From assembly GCF_014356525.2 (NCBI RefSeq), contig NC_052518.1:30968559-31032558 (forward strand): a stretch of DNA of 64,000 nt, written 5' to 3'. Positions 8,787 through 19,208 of the stretch are shown piece after piece (within the stretch, counting starts at the first letter, position 1; every line of letters begins with the position of its first letter). Made by a program: the position numbers and the translations under genes. This DNA is from Nilaparvata lugens. Its lineage: Eukaryota; Arthropoda; Insecta; Hemiptera; Delphacidae. Under the pieces are notes generated by a model. That model saw nothing but the letters and a program-made list of their open reading frames with translations, did not search any database and had not been told where the DNA came from.

Positions 8787-11173
8787 ATTACCACAATATC
8801 AACTTCTCAACTACACAAAAAAAAAAATATATATATATATCTGTGAGTGTAGCATAAGGGACACACTATTATTCCTCACCCAACATATAGCATATAATAT
8901 ATCGAACTCTCTCACTCCCACTCAACCACATCACTCTGTCACACATACCCTTTCCTTCGGGCTCACTCTCTCTCTCTCACATGATAATGAATTAAAACGC
9001 AGATTTCTGTCTTTGACACTAATATCATGCTTTAGTTAGATCAATAATGTTTCAATAGCCATCTAGATCTAGGTGAACTATTTGTAACACATAAACTAAT
9101 AATTAAAACCACCCTAAATAAACCTTGATTAGTCTCAACCGATATGGTTCTCTGTAACTTTAAGGACATGACAATAAGACAATAATTTTGGGTTGGAAAC
9201 GTAATTTTGAATATTTATTATAATAAAAAATAAATCCTATTTTCCTGGTGCTCTAAACTTGTCATTTAATAATAAGCCTACAGTTTAAGAGCAATCACTG
9301 ATAAATACATCACTTAGTATAAATACAGGAGACCAAAAATCATAAGCCTTATTCTGAGCCACTTTCTCATTAATTCTAAATTCTCGTATATGTGTGTGAT
9401 AAACGAAATTTGAATTTGAAATCACAACATTTTTTGAAAAACATACAGTTTTGAATTATGTGCTTATTCTACGAAAATTGAAACCCCTTTCTTAGCTGAT
9501 CTAGGAATAAGAAATATATTGACCGATAAATACAGACAATTTGGATGTAGATTAGGCGATTAGGCCTTGTCAAAAGAATTCAGCTTATAGTCTGTTATAC
9601 AATAAATGAGCAATTCAATTCATAACATCTTAGTAGTCATCTTATGAATAGTGTAATCATTCATCAAATCAGTCTTATCAAGTCATAATTATCATCACCC
9701 AGTACAATTGAATAAATTAAGTCATACATTGGAAAAAAACATAAACTATTTATAAACACACAGCTCTGAATATCACATTTTCAACAATTTGAAAATTAAT
9801 TTACAGAATAATAAGCATTTTCATTCAGAATTAGATTTAGTGTGTTTTTTAATTTATTCAGAGGCAAGTTTCTTCTAATATAAGATAGTGGCAGATTATT
9901 GAACATGGAGTACACTAAATAGGAATAAATTTCAAGCTCTTACTCAATCTGACTATAGGAGTTACAATACTCTAGTAGTCCAGATAACAGTAGACCTCAC
10001 TTAACATCCTTTGCAATGTGGTAATGAGAATATTCAGCCATCTACTAGAAATGCTATCTACTAGGAATAAAGTCATTGATATAATATCAGGGCTTTTTTA
10101 AAATGTTTGCCAATGGCCCCACTAAGGAATCTGATCAGGCTGGTTGGAGACTTCCAATCAACTATATGATCACATTACATTACATTACATTACCAGGGCT
10201 ACCAGACATTGTTTTGCAGTAGTCGTCAATATACTATATCATAGTGGAAAAGGTAGAACTTTGATATGAAAGTAATGAACTCACTTTGTTGCAAATAAAA
10301 TCTATTGGTGTGCTAATCTAAATGTTGCACTACTTCAATCCTATAAAAATGAATACCGCGTTAATACTTATTCTGAATTGATGGAATCCCAAGTCCCATT
10401 GCGCTTATGATAATTTTAAATGTTACTTTATTAACTCAGTAAGTTCAGAAAGTTATTGCTCAGTTGGATCAGAGCTACGATTAAAAAGATGATTTGGGAA
10501 TCATCAAGTGGCACTTTTTGTTTTTCACTGGGATTTTCATTTTGTAACATGTGGAAACGCTTGTAGAACAACAATCTGTTAAAATTTTTATGGGAAAGAT
10601 TTCATGAGGAAAATTAAGTTTTTCATTGACATAATTATCCGTAACTCGGAATGCCATGATAGATCTTGACGTCTAAAGCTACGTTTACACCAAAGTTATC
10701 AACAAAAATCTGGTGTGGCGCACTCACACAACTTTCTTCGCAGTTATGAAAATTGATCACCTGACGCTAGTGTTCCCGCGCATCTCAAGTCTACTATTCA
10801 AAGATTTGAGCCAGCTGGTGACAGGGCAATAAAGCTGGTGACACACGAAGTCTGCTATCTCTTCATAGTGAATGATTCAATGGAATCAACAGTTGCCTAA
10901 AGTTTGCAATTGGATAATCACATTTTCTCAAATTTCGAACTTATTTTTAATCTTAGGTGAAAATGTTACAAAGTATTAATTGTAGAGATTCTCATGCTCA
11001 ATCTTTTCCATTCAAAGTTTTTTGTTTAAATTGTATCTGTAGCCTGATAATTGGGAATCTAAAATCACACTTTGCATAGATGGGACGGTGCTCCTGAAAT
11101 TTTTACAGATATAGGACTTGTGGCAGTTGATAGAGCTTATCAATGACTTCTTTAGGTATGAATTTGTAACAAA
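8787..11173. other. Intergenic, no gene seen
   Basis: AT-rich DNA with a short A/TA tract at 8819-8841, a run of CT-rich sequence near 8930-8980 and a short ATTAC array near 10171-10192. No coding frames, tRNA or rRNA genes were recognised. Confidence 0.5.
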
Positions 11174-11851
11174 TTGCTGGACGAACTTAGTGACAACTTG
11201 TATCAAAGACTGAGTACCGAGATTGCTGCGTGTAAGGAGTTGCTGGAGACGAACACGCAGGAAATAAGCAAGCAACGGGAGCAGATTTCAAACCTACTTG
11301 AAGAAAACTCCAGGTTAAAAGCCAAATTAAGGGAAACTGAGCTGAACCAGGATGAGCTTGAACAGTACAGCCGTAAAAATACCGTTGAAATTTTTGGCGT
11401 GCCAGAGTTCGAAAACGAAGATATTGCTAAACGTATTATTGGAATTGCAGAGGCTCTCAACTTTAAGTTGGACGCCACATCGATTGACGCGTGTCATAGG
11501 CTGCCAAAGCGGAAAAATCAAGCAACTCCTGCCATAGTGGTGCGTTTGGTGCGGCGTGGAGATGCGGAGGCGTTGCTGAGAAACAGGCGGGCCTGCAAGT
11601 CATTCACGACGAACGACATCAATGTTCAGGGAAACAATCCGATCTACCTGAACAAATATCTAACGGCGAAAAGAAGGAAGATATTCGCAAACACTAAATT
11701 GATGCTTGGAGATAATGATGCGCGTCGAGTGTGGATTGATCATGCCGGTAGAGTCAAGTTGCAGAGTGTAGACGGTAAGGTGGTTAAAATTCTAAGAGAT
11801 GAGGAGGATTTGAGTTACATTGAGAGTAGTGGGACAGTAATAAACAAATAG
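11174..11851 (+). CDS. LINE ORF1-type protein (coiled coil plus FP25/L1-ORF1-like domain), 5'-truncated
   Basis: 225 aa without an upstream ATG in frame. Residues about 1-60 are a heptad-rich coiled coil (ISKQREQISNLLEEN). Then comes the pattern typical of ORF1/'FP25-like' proteins of insect LINEs: QDELEQYSRKNTVEIFGVPE, CHRLPKRK, PAIVVRLVRR, RAKRRKIFANTK-type segment. Such proteins bind RNA of the retroelement. No reverse transcriptase follows, because the outer Polinton unit inserted 50 bases after the stop codon. Confidence 0.65.
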   Translation: MLDELSDNLYQRLSTEIAACKELLETNTQEISKQREQISNLLEENSRLKAKLRETELNQDELEQYSRKNTVEIFGVPEFENEDIAKRIIGIAEALNFKLDATSIDACHRLPKRKNQATPAIVVRLVRRGDAEALLRNRRACKSFTTNDINVQGNNPIYLNKYLTAKRRKIFANTKLMLGDNDARRVWIDHAGRVKLQSVDGKVVKILRDEEDLSYIESSGTVINK

Positions 11852-11897
11852 AAAACTTTTTTCAGTCTTTAATGTAATTTATGAATTGGAATGAATA

Positions 11898-11903
11898 TAT
11901 GTA
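11898..11903 (+). repeat. Left target-site duplication of the outer Polinton unit (TATGTA)
   Basis: TATGTA sits directly before the terminus AGTAGGCATG and is repeated directly after the opposite terminus at 52103-52108. Six bases is the Polinton duplication length. Confidence 0.85.
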
Positions 11904-13360
11904 AGTAGGCATGATATGGGACTTCAAGGAAGCTTTTTTGCTCCAAAACCCCCTCCCCCCTCTCCCCCCTCGTCCATCACGCCTCCCCTTCCCCCCGCCT
12001 GGTGGGTGGGGGGGTGTTCTAAAAATAGATTTCCCCTCCCTCTCTCTCTCTCCCTCTCCTTCTCCTTCTCCTTCTCCTTCTCCCTCTCCCTCTCTCTCTC
12101 TTATCTTATCTTATCTAATCTAATCTTATCTTATCTAATCTAATCTTCCCCTCCCCCAGTGAGGACGAGGGGGATGAAGAAGGAGAGAGTGATCTCTCTC
12201 TCTCAGTGAGGGAAAAAATAATTCCCCTGTGAGGGAAAAAATAATTTCCCTTTGAGGGAAAAATTCTCTACTGACAGATTAAAGTGAATCCATTCGCTGT
12301 CAAATTAATGTGAATCCATATTACTACATCTATACTGTCAAATTGAAGTGAATCCATATTTCTACATCTATACTGTCAAATTAAAGTGAATGCATATTTC
12401 TACATCTAATGCTTAATAATAATAATGGTTTGCTTTCCACCTGACGAGGTGGAATTAAGAATTCAATTGAGAATTCATTGAAACTTGTACAATCAAAATT
12501 CTCACTCATTTTTGATCTTATTAGCTTGAGCGATTAGAGCCAAGTGTGTGTGCTTAATGAAAGTACATCACATGCTACACAAACTTTCCTTATCAACATG
12601 TTGATGGTATTAACTTAATGGGTAAGAACGCAGGCTACGCGGGCTTTCCTTATCATGATGGTGATGACAAACACTTAATGGCCAGCGCTCGGCTCAAGGT
12701 TTTAGAGAGAGAGAGAGAGAGAGCAGGATACGCCCCTCACAAGTAGCAGACAGAGATTGAACAACTCTAGCCAGATGGCACATCTGCTCTCTCCTTCTTT
12801 TACTCACTCCATCTCTTACTGGCACCCTTCCTTCTAAATTCCTTTTTTGCTATTCTCTATTATGAAAGGCGAGTGAAGCAAGAATACAGACAATGACTAA
12901 CTAAGTTCCATTTTGATCGACCGTTCCTATACTGTCAGATTAAAGTGAAACCATATGCTTCTCTCTGCCCAGCAATCTTTGTGTTATGAAAGGCTAGAGA
13001 AGGAGAATTCAAACAACACCTTTCTAAACTCTCCTTTGATCGAGCGTACTCTACTGCCAGATTAAAGTGAATCCATATTTCTACATCTATACTATCAAAT
13101 TGAAGTGAATGCATATTTCTACATCTAATGCTTAATAATAATAATGGTTTGCTTTCCACCTGATAGTTAAGAAAACTCAATCAATTTATATTGATTTTCA
13201 TGTGTTGTACAAACCGTTTGTTTAAGTGTTTCTCCAAGAATATCTATAGTAAATTTAGAATGAGCTAGCATATCCAAAAATAGGTATAGATATCCTCAGA
13301 CCTATTCCACTTGGGGAATCAAGCTCTATTGATGTCTGACATATCTCAACAGAGAGAGGT
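11904..13360 (+). repeat. Left terminal inverted repeat of the outer unit
   Basis: Begins AGTAGGCATGATATGGG, then a C-rich tract (11945-12010), CTC/CTT repeats (12030-12100), TTATC/TAATC repeats, and an array of a 35-40-bp unit containing GTCAAATTAAAGTGAATCC and ATATTTCTACATCT. The inner part carries the conserved block with ATATCTATAGTAAATTTAG shared with the inner TIRs of B and C. The array and the phrase GGTTTGCTTTCCACCTGA occur twice (about 12420 and 13145), so the TIR contains an internal duplication. Confidence 0.7.
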
Positions 13361-13367
13361 CAATGAT

Positions 13368-13634
13368 CTAAGTTGTTCTTTTACATTTTTTATCTGCAAC
13401 GTCATACAAGCATTTCCAAAGTTCGTCGGAATTTGTAACAATAGTTGACAAATCATTCGCACTACAATAATGTAGATGGCCGCTGTCTAGAATATCGAGC
13501 AATTCGAAAATCTCAGATAAAATTGGAAAGTGTACATTTTCTGTTTTTGTTAACGGTAAATCAACATCTTGGAATCCTGTTGAAAATTTAATATTCTTTG
13601 CAATTGAATCAAATTCATATAGGTAAGAAATCAC
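13368..13634 (-). pseudogene. 106-aa Polinton protein, N-terminally truncated remnant
   Basis: The C-terminal 84 residues match the 106-aa protein of copies B and C (FDSIAKNIKFSTGFQ, HFPILSEIFELLDILD, HYCSANDLSTIVTNSDELWKCL). The first 22 residues are replaced at about 13615-13634, exactly where homology switches to the cargo arm, so a recombination breakpoint cut the gene. Confidence 0.75.
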
Positions 13635-13734
13635 CTTACTTTACTTTCGGCGATGCAATTTCAGCGACCCCCTCTCCACCTCCCTCTCTTATGAGCACAC
13701 ACCAATAAAATAACTAACTAACCTTTGATTTGCT

Positions 13735-13975
13735 GTGTCCTCCTTCCTCCTCCTTTGTCCTCTTCCTCCTCCTTTGTTCTCCTCCTCTTCTGTTATCCTC
13801 ATCCTCCCCTCCAAGGACATAAATCCTCCCCTCCGAGGACAAAAACTGTCCTCCGATGACAAAAATCCTCCCCTCCGAGGACAAAAACTGTCCTCCGAGG
13901 ACAAAAATTGTCCTCCGTTCTCCTTCTTTGTCCTCCTCCTCCTCCTCCTTTGTCCTCCTCCACCACTCATTTAGC
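13735..13975. repeat. Pyrimidine-rich minisatellite (left cargo arm)
   Basis: Imperfect units around TCCTCCGAGGACAAAAACTG and TCCTCCTTTG. The unit is partly palindromic (CTCCGAGGAC against GTCCTCGGAG). The mirror array is at 43618-43812 and a related array lies at 38955-39060 inside Polinton C. Confidence 0.85.
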
Positions 13976-13989
13976 AGGAGAGAAAAAAT

Positions 13990-14145
13990 GAGAGAGGAAT
14001 GCGGAGAAGGGAGAACATTTGTGTAATTACACTCAATGGTATGACAAGCTATAATGGTCATACATTTCCTAGAATAGAATCACTTAAGTTTCTGTCAGAT
14101 GTTTGGAAAAACTTGGAAGACACTCCCTTCACACAAAATCTAGTT
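13990..14145 (+). pseudogene. C-terminal fragment of the cargo gene, truncated (left arm)
   Basis: Encodes a piece equivalent to residues of the C-terminal part at 21291-21560 (SYNGHTFPRIESLKFLSDVW) but homology ends after DTPFTQ, followed by unrelated sequence leading to the promoter. The same breakpoint occurs in the right arm at 43441. It lies upstream of, and in the same direction as, the N-terminal part of the same gene. Confidence 0.65.
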
Positions 14146-14187
14146 ATCATTGCGCATGCGCAGTATCCTTCTCCTTAGCTGTATCCC

Positions 14188-14222
14188 TATAAATACTCCA
14201 GAATAATTGACATTCGCTCAGT
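14188..14222 (+). promoter_or_regulatory. TATA plus initiator core promoter of the cargo gene (left)
   Basis: TATAAATA at 14188-14195 and TCAGT initiator at 14218-14222, with 32 bases from the first T to the predicted +1 A (14220), the normal animal RNA polymerase II spacing. The ATG at 14249 follows 29 bases after +1. The identical arrangement is in the right arm. Confidence 0.7.
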
Positions 14223-14248
14223 TTGATAGTAACAGCGAAACAGTGAAC

Positions 14249-15305
14249 ATGGCTTCTTTCAAAGTGTTTAGTGTTTCTCAGCTTTGTGGTAATAAAATAA
14301 AGCCTACCAATGAGCGGTTTGGTTTGTGGCTGTTGATAGAAAATCTGTGCAATGACAACCTTATCACAGACATTGAGAAAATTGATTACATTGCTGCTGG
14401 AGAAGAACTGTTAGTGCAGGATGAATCAAATCTTGTGCCTATAACAGAACCTTTTTGTGACAATATCATGCTTGTGAAAATCTGTGGTTTGGAGGACTGC
14501 CAAGAACTTGATAAAAGACGTTTTATTCTAAAGAAGGAAATGTGTGGATCATTCAATTTGTACTTGAGAGGAAAATTCTCCAAAATGGTGTCAGCTAAGC
14601 ATGGAGTTAGAGCAAAGTTACCATACTTATTGGACAGTGGAAGTGATATGTTGAAGAAGATTCTACAACTGCTTGGGGAGGACAACTATAGAGAAGTGCA
14701 GCAGAAGTACTACAATCCAGTGGGGATACCATACAAAGTAGAGCTTGCTGATGTCCCCATTGCTACATTAATGGAGGAGTTACCAACAATATTGGAGCAG
14801 CTAAGGAAGGAACATTTCTATCTTCTGGACTTGGACATAACACAGGACTTTGCTGGAATATTTAACAAGAGTGGAATGTGTGATTTTCCAACTACGAATC
14901 ATTGTTTTTGTTTCCAAGGAGAATATAAAGAAGACTATAATGTAATTGTGAATAATGATGGAACTGTTGGAATTGATTGCTTGACTTGGGTTAATAATAA
15001 TGTGAGAGTAAAAATTTATAATAAGTTTATTTGTCAAATGACAAGCCCTGGTGTAAATAAGCAGCTAGGTAACCATATTGTAGACTTTATTGCCTGTCCA
15101 GATACAAGATTATGTGAAACCTTTACCTCTGACTTGGCTAAAATGCATGGTATTACTCATTTGGAAGCAACAATTTATAACTACAGCATTAGAAATAACT
15201 ATAGCTCCAATCAATTTGACCCTATTCAAGATTGCTTGTCACTCTTGAATGATAGTAAGACTTATTTCCAAAATGCTCCTATATTTTCTGTATCCTTAGC
15301 TAAAA
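14249..15305 (+). CDS. Captured cargo gene, N-terminal part, cut by assembly gap
   Basis: I do not recognise this protein. The start is the ATG at 14249 (MASFKVFSVSQL), 29 bases after the predicted transcription start. About 352 residues are open before the N run. Features: YLLDLDITQDFAGIF near residue 190, Cys-rich stretch (GMCDF, NHCFCFQGEY), and THLEATIYNYSIRNNY near 310. An Asp-x-Asp strand and a later Leu-Glu strand are also seen in rolling-circle initiators, but no HUH or tyrosine signature is convincing, so I give no function. It is not a usual Polinton gene. Confidence 0.55.
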
Positions 15306-15405
15306 NNNNNNNNNNNNNNNNNNNNNNNNNNNNNNNNNNNNNNNNNNNNNNNNNNNNNNNNNNNNNNNNNNNNNNNNNNNNNNNNNNNNNNNNNNNNNNN
15401 NNNNN
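15306..15405. other. Assembly gap (100 N)
   Basis: Exactly 100 Ns, the conventional size for a gap of unknown length. The left side ends in the cargo gene and the right side begins within the fibre-like gene of copy B, so sequence of unknown extent is missing or the join is wrong. Confidence 0.99.
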
Positions 15406-15755
15406 AAATTGCGGAAAAGTATGCGACTAAAAATGATATAGGAGATTTTATTAAGAAAAACGAGATGGCAGTCGCTGTGAAAAGCGTTCGTGATGAAATA
15501 GCTGAGGCAATTAAAAATTCGGAAGAGGGTGCTGTCATGAGACTGCAATGTTCACCTGCTTTCATAGATTATCTTAAATTATTCACTCACAAAATGGCCT
15601 ATGATATTGTAAGGAATTACGCAAAAGTTAGTTTTAATATGAATTGGATAGAGGCTAAACAACATAATTTGACTGAGGAGCAAGTCGGAGATCTTATTAC
15701 ATCTAAGATGGGTCTTGGGCAATATGCTGGCTTTGTATTAGCCCCGAAAACATAA
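15406..15755 (+). CDS. Fibre-like coiled-coil protein, C-terminal part, copy B
   Basis: The C-terminal 116 residues of the 343-aa protein of copy C; the N-terminal part is lost at the assembly gap. The frame is open. The last 70 residues are a compact domain (MRLQCSPAFIDYL, NWIEAKQHNLTEEQV), the putative head of the fibre-like molecule. Confidence 0.7.
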
Positions 15756-15948
15756 AATCTTGTAAACAGTTGTGTGAGAGAGAGAGTGAACGATATGTTG
15801 TTTCAGTCTAGACATTTTTGACTATGATTGATTGTGGTGTGAATTCATTTCCAACTTGATTGAAAATTAAACCAATTCAATTCAAGTTGATGTATTGATT
15901 AATTAACCTCAGTTAATGTTCAACCATTGAGTTGAAAGGTAATGAAAA

Positions 15949-16626
15949 ATGGTATGTAGGAGAAAAAAGCAGAGTTCGAGGAAACGGGGTAGAGGAATCT
16001 TGAGTTCAGCGGCAAGAGTTTTTAAAGGTGTGTCAGGTTTGGCAGGTAATGTGACATCAACTATTTTAAATAAGGTAAATGATAACCCGGGAGAAGAATA
16101 TCATATTCCGGGATATGAGTATTGCAGGCCGGGCACCAAGGTTAATGAAAGGTTAAAGAGAGGTGATCAAGGTATAAATTCATTAGATAGAGCTTGCAAG
16201 ATACATGATATAGCCTATACTCAAAATAGTGATAATAAAACTCGAGCGGTAGCTGACAGAGCTCTAGCAAACGCTGCATGGGACATTTTCAAAAATCCTC
16301 AAACACCCCTTGCCGAGAAAGCACTTAGCTATCTTGTTACAAACGTTATGAAAGCTAAAGCGGCGTTTGGTGGGTCTTTGAGAAAGAAGAAGAAGAAGAA
16401 GAATGAGAGGAGAAGTTATAGTAATGATATTAGACGCAAAGCTATAGCTCAGTTGAAACAACATATTGCAGGAAAAGGATATTTTTTGAAGCCTTACCCA
16501 CCGCTTAGTGGTGGCAGACTTCTACCCCCACCCCTACCACCATCATATGGAGTGAGTTTATTCCCTCAAGTTAAGAAACGTAGAACAACAAAGAAGAGTA
16601 GGAAGAAGAAGAAGAAGAAGGCATGA
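15949..16626 (+). CDS. Phospholipase A2-domain virion protein, copy B (calcium-loop Gly to Arg)
   Basis: 225 aa. Basic N-terminus (RRKKQSSRKRGRG), then an amphipathic stretch, then a PLA2 domain like that of parvovirus VP1: Ca-loop region and the catalytic HD in CKIHDIAY (His86, Asp87). In the Ca-binding loop the copy C motif YCGPG reads YCRPG here, replacing a glycine that is normally invariant, so enzyme activity is probably lost. The C-terminus is a long Lys/Arg tail, suggesting nucleic-acid binding or nuclear import. Overlaps the protease start by 4 bases (ATGA). Confidence 0.8.
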   Translation: MVCRRKKQSSRKRGRGILSSAARVFKGVSGLAGNVTSTILNKVNDNPGEEYHIPGYEYCRPGTKVNERLKRGDQGINSLDRACKIHDIAYTQNSDNKTRAVADRALANAAWDIFKNPQTPLAEKALSYLVTNVMKAKAAFGGSLRKKKKKKNERRSYSNDIRRKAIAQLKQHIAGKGYFLKPYPPLSGGRLLPPPLPPSYGVSLFPQVKKRRTTKKSRKKKKKKA

Positions 16627-16985
16627 ATATTGAAGGAGAATTGAGTAATTATGATTTGATTGATTGGTCAAAATTATTACAGATTCAGCTAAGAGGAATA
16701 TATATGCTAGATGCATTACCCAAAAAAATTCTAAAAAACGAAAATGCCATTGTGAATTTAGCAAGGGAAAGCGAGGATGGCACACATTGGGTAGCATATA
16801 AGAAAGTTGGCTCTAATGTATGGTATTTTGATCCAATTGGAAATTTACAACCGCCATACGAATTGGACAAATATTGGAAAAAAGAAAATGGAGTAAATAT
16901 ATTTTATAATGTGGAGCATATGCAGCCATTAAATAGCGATTTTTGTGGTCATCTTACATTATTGTTTCTTGCAAATCAGTTGTAA
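16623..16985 (+). CDS. Adenain-type cysteine protease, copy B
   Basis: 120 aa. Catalytic residues His55 (GTHWVAY), Asp70 (YFDPIGN) and Cys108 (DFCGH) are present. Starts inside the last codon of the PLA2 gene (ATGA overlap), which implies coupled or polycistronic-style expression in this compact module. At protein level identical or nearly identical to the copy C gene. Confidence 0.85.
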   Translation: MNIEGELSNYDLIDWSKLLQIQLRGIYMLDALPKKILKNENAIVNLARESEDGTHWVAYKKVGSNVWYFDPIGNLQPPYELDKYWKKENGVNIFYNVEHMQPLNSDFCGHLTLLFLANQL

Positions 16986-17011
16986 TTAAGTGTTTGTGGT
17001 GAACACACAAG

Positions 17012-17704
17012 ATGGTCGTTATTACCTTAAGATCAAAGTCAAGTAACCTCTATGAACATTTACAAGAAATTATAGAATTGGACAAAAATTGTGAATGGGA
17101 AATTGGACTGATTAATTTTTCTAGTTACAATAGTATTGCAAACATAAACAAAGGAACAAATTCTAGCTTCAAATATGGCGATAAGTTAATCATGTTGGAT
17201 ACCGGCGCATATGAACTTGAAGATATTATAAAATCTTTAAAGAATAAATTGAATATTGATGGGAAGAAGAATAAACTTATTATACGTGCAAATGCAAATA
17301 CTATGAAGATTGAAATTTATTCTGATAAGCCTATTGATTTAACACGTTCTGATTCGATTGCTAAGATACTCGGTTTTGATAATGTTGTTTTGCAAGCAAA
17401 TAAATGGTATTATTCCAAACATTTGGTTAACATAGCAAGCATTGACAGTATTCTTGTTGAGTGTAATTTAGCATGTGGCAGTTACTTTAATGGAAAAGAA
17501 AAACATATAATCTACGAATTTTTGCCAAAGGTTCCTAGCGGTTATTTAATAAACGAAGTACCCTCTCCAATTATTTATGTACCTTTGAATACACGTCGAA
17601 TTCAAACTATTAATGTAAAGGTGACAGACCAGAACGGATCGTTTATTGATTTCCGCGGAGATACAATTACAATTAGACTGCACATACGTGAAAAACAAAA
17701 GTAA
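17012..17704 (+). CDS. Penton-like minor capsid protein, copy B
   Basis: 230 aa, open. Single jelly-roll penton family of Polintons by position and size. N-terminus MVVITLRSKSSNLYEH, central FKYGDKLIMLDTGAYE, C-terminus FRGDTITIRLHIREKQK. The stop codon overlaps the next ATG (TAATG) of the small gene. Confidence 0.75.
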   Translation: MVVITLRSKSSNLYEHLQEIIELDKNCEWEIGLINFSSYNSIANINKGTNSSFKYGDKLIMLDTGAYELEDIIKSLKNKLNIDGKKNKLIIRANANTMKIEIYSDKPIDLTRSDSIAKILGFDNVVLQANKWYYSKHLVNIASIDSILVECNLACGSYFNGKEKHIIYEFLPKVPSGYLINEVPSPIIYVPLNTRRIQTINVKVTDQNGSFIDFRGDTITIRLHIREKQK

Positions 17705-17879
17705 TGGGATATCTTGTTTTTAATCCGCGTTCGAATAAGACCAATCAAGTCATTAGAGAAAGGATGCGATAGCGTCAACATCTACTAAAAGCAATAGGGC
17801 GTTATCGGCTAAAAGTGCGAGAATATTGGAAAAATTAGGTTTTATAGTTGATTGGCGAAATGTCAGGCGCAGCAATTAG
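17704..17879 (+). pseudogene. Small overlapping Polinton protein, copy B, frameshifted
   Basis: Same position as the 58-aa gene of copy C, starting at the TAATG overlap with the penton stop. One base is missing near 17766 relative to C, giving an early stop; the remaining sequence is conserved down to the overlap with the capsid gene. Confidence 0.65.
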
Positions 17880-19111
17880 TGATATTCTGGATGTGGAGAC
17901 AGAGCTTCAGTTTCATAATGACATAACCAAATTCCAATTTCATACTCATACAGTTTATTCGGGACAAGAAATAAAAAACTCCGATGAAGCTCGGATAGGA
18001 ATAAATTCATTGGATGTGTACACTTTACCTTGCAAATCATTTATATTGATTGAGGGAACGGTTAGCTGCAGCGCCTGCGATTACAGTAGCAGGGGAGGCA
18101 ACTCAACCGGCTGGTGCGCCCATTGCGGCAGACTATAAATTAAGCAGTAACATAGTGGGCAACCTTTTTGATGAAATACGATACGAATTAGCAGGTCAAC
18201 AAATTTCCAAATCAAGATTAATTGGTTTAACTTCTACAATTAAAGCTATTCTTGTGAAGAACGCATCTGATAAAAACACATATCATTTAGCTGGTTTTGA
18301 CAGAGCAGGATATGAGCTAACAGATAATAAATTCACTTTCTGTGTGCCGTTGAATTTAATCCTTCCATTTTTTGAAGATTTTCAAAGAATAATTTTAAAC
18401 TTGAAACAAGAGCTTGTATTATTGAGGTCGCCCTCAGACCTCAATTGCGTCGAGTCTGCAACCGGTATAGAGGTTAGTGTAAAAATTACTAAGCTCCAAT
18501 GGCGGATGCCCTACATTACTTTAGAAGATCATGTGCGATTGAAATTTTTGAGACTGCTCGATGCCGACACTCCACTGAAATTAAGTTTCCGCCATTGGGA
18601 AATTTGTGAATTACCAAATTTGCAAAATTCACTTGTTCATTCTTGGTCAGTACGCACGACATCGAATTTTGATACTCCAAAATATATTATAATTGCATTT
18701 CAAACTGATCGAAAGAATAAAATTAAAAAATCAATATCTAATTTTGACAGCTGTAATATTTACAATGTTAAAGTATATTTGAATAGTGAGTATTATCCAT
18801 ACGAAAATCTGCTAGGTAAGAAGGAAGTTTTATACCGGATGTTCCTGGATTTCGCACCCTCGTATTATAATCATTCAATCAATAGCGAACTCGGAACAGA
18901 AATCGATTTTAAAACGTTTTGTGAATCAACACCGCTGATTGTTGTAGATTGTTCACACCAACCAAGTCATTTGAAATCATCGACAGATGTTCGTATTGAA
19001 ATGGAATTTAATAGTGCAGTACCTGCAAATACTTCCGCATATTGCGTTTTAATTAGCGATCGTGTGATGGAGTACATGCCGCTCACGAGCATGGTGAAAG
19101 AAGTTCAGTAA
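17860..19111 (+). pseudogene. Major capsid protein, copy B, 11-bp deletion
   Basis: Starts at ATG 17860 like copy C. Near 18068 an 11-base deletion between short GCA/GC repeats removes part of the segment present in C and shifts the frame, so the first about 70 codons and the remaining about 345 codons are in different frames. The rest is conserved. Capsid production from B would require a start inside the gene and is unlikely. Confidence 0.8.
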
Positions 19112-19144
19112 TTTGTTGATAGAGTGCATCACTGCATGCAATAT

Positions 19145-19188
19145 TATATATAAGGTGTGTACTCCACCAAATGTAAGCCATTATCAGT
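19145..19188 (+). promoter_or_regulatory. TATA/initiator promoter of the BIR-like gene, copy B
   Basis: TATATATAA at 19145-19153; initiator candidates CCATTAT (A at 19180, 31 bases from TATAA) and TCAGT at 19184-19188. The ATG at 19209 follows. The same layout is in copies A and C. Confidence 0.5.
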
Positions 19189-19208
19189 TTTACCTTTGAA
19201 CAGGAATC

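Larger units (their letters stand above)
13615..15305 (+). repeat. Left cargo arm (inverted repeat of 42280-43937)
   Basis: The segment from TTCATATAGG to the assembly gap is the reverse complement of 42280-43937, including a minisatellite, a truncated gene fragment, a promoter and the N-terminal gene part. Homology stops abruptly at the left in gene sequence and at the right in the N run. Confidence 0.8.

Noticed and set aside
11911..12143. Pro- and Ser-Leu-rich open frames at the left end of the outer unit
   Set aside because: They are translations of the C-rich and CTC tracts of the TIR.
14249..15305. Rolling-circle (HUH) replication initiator
   Set aside because: An Asp-x-Asp strand and an LEAT strand are suggestive, but no HUH motif with a catalytic tyrosine is visible.
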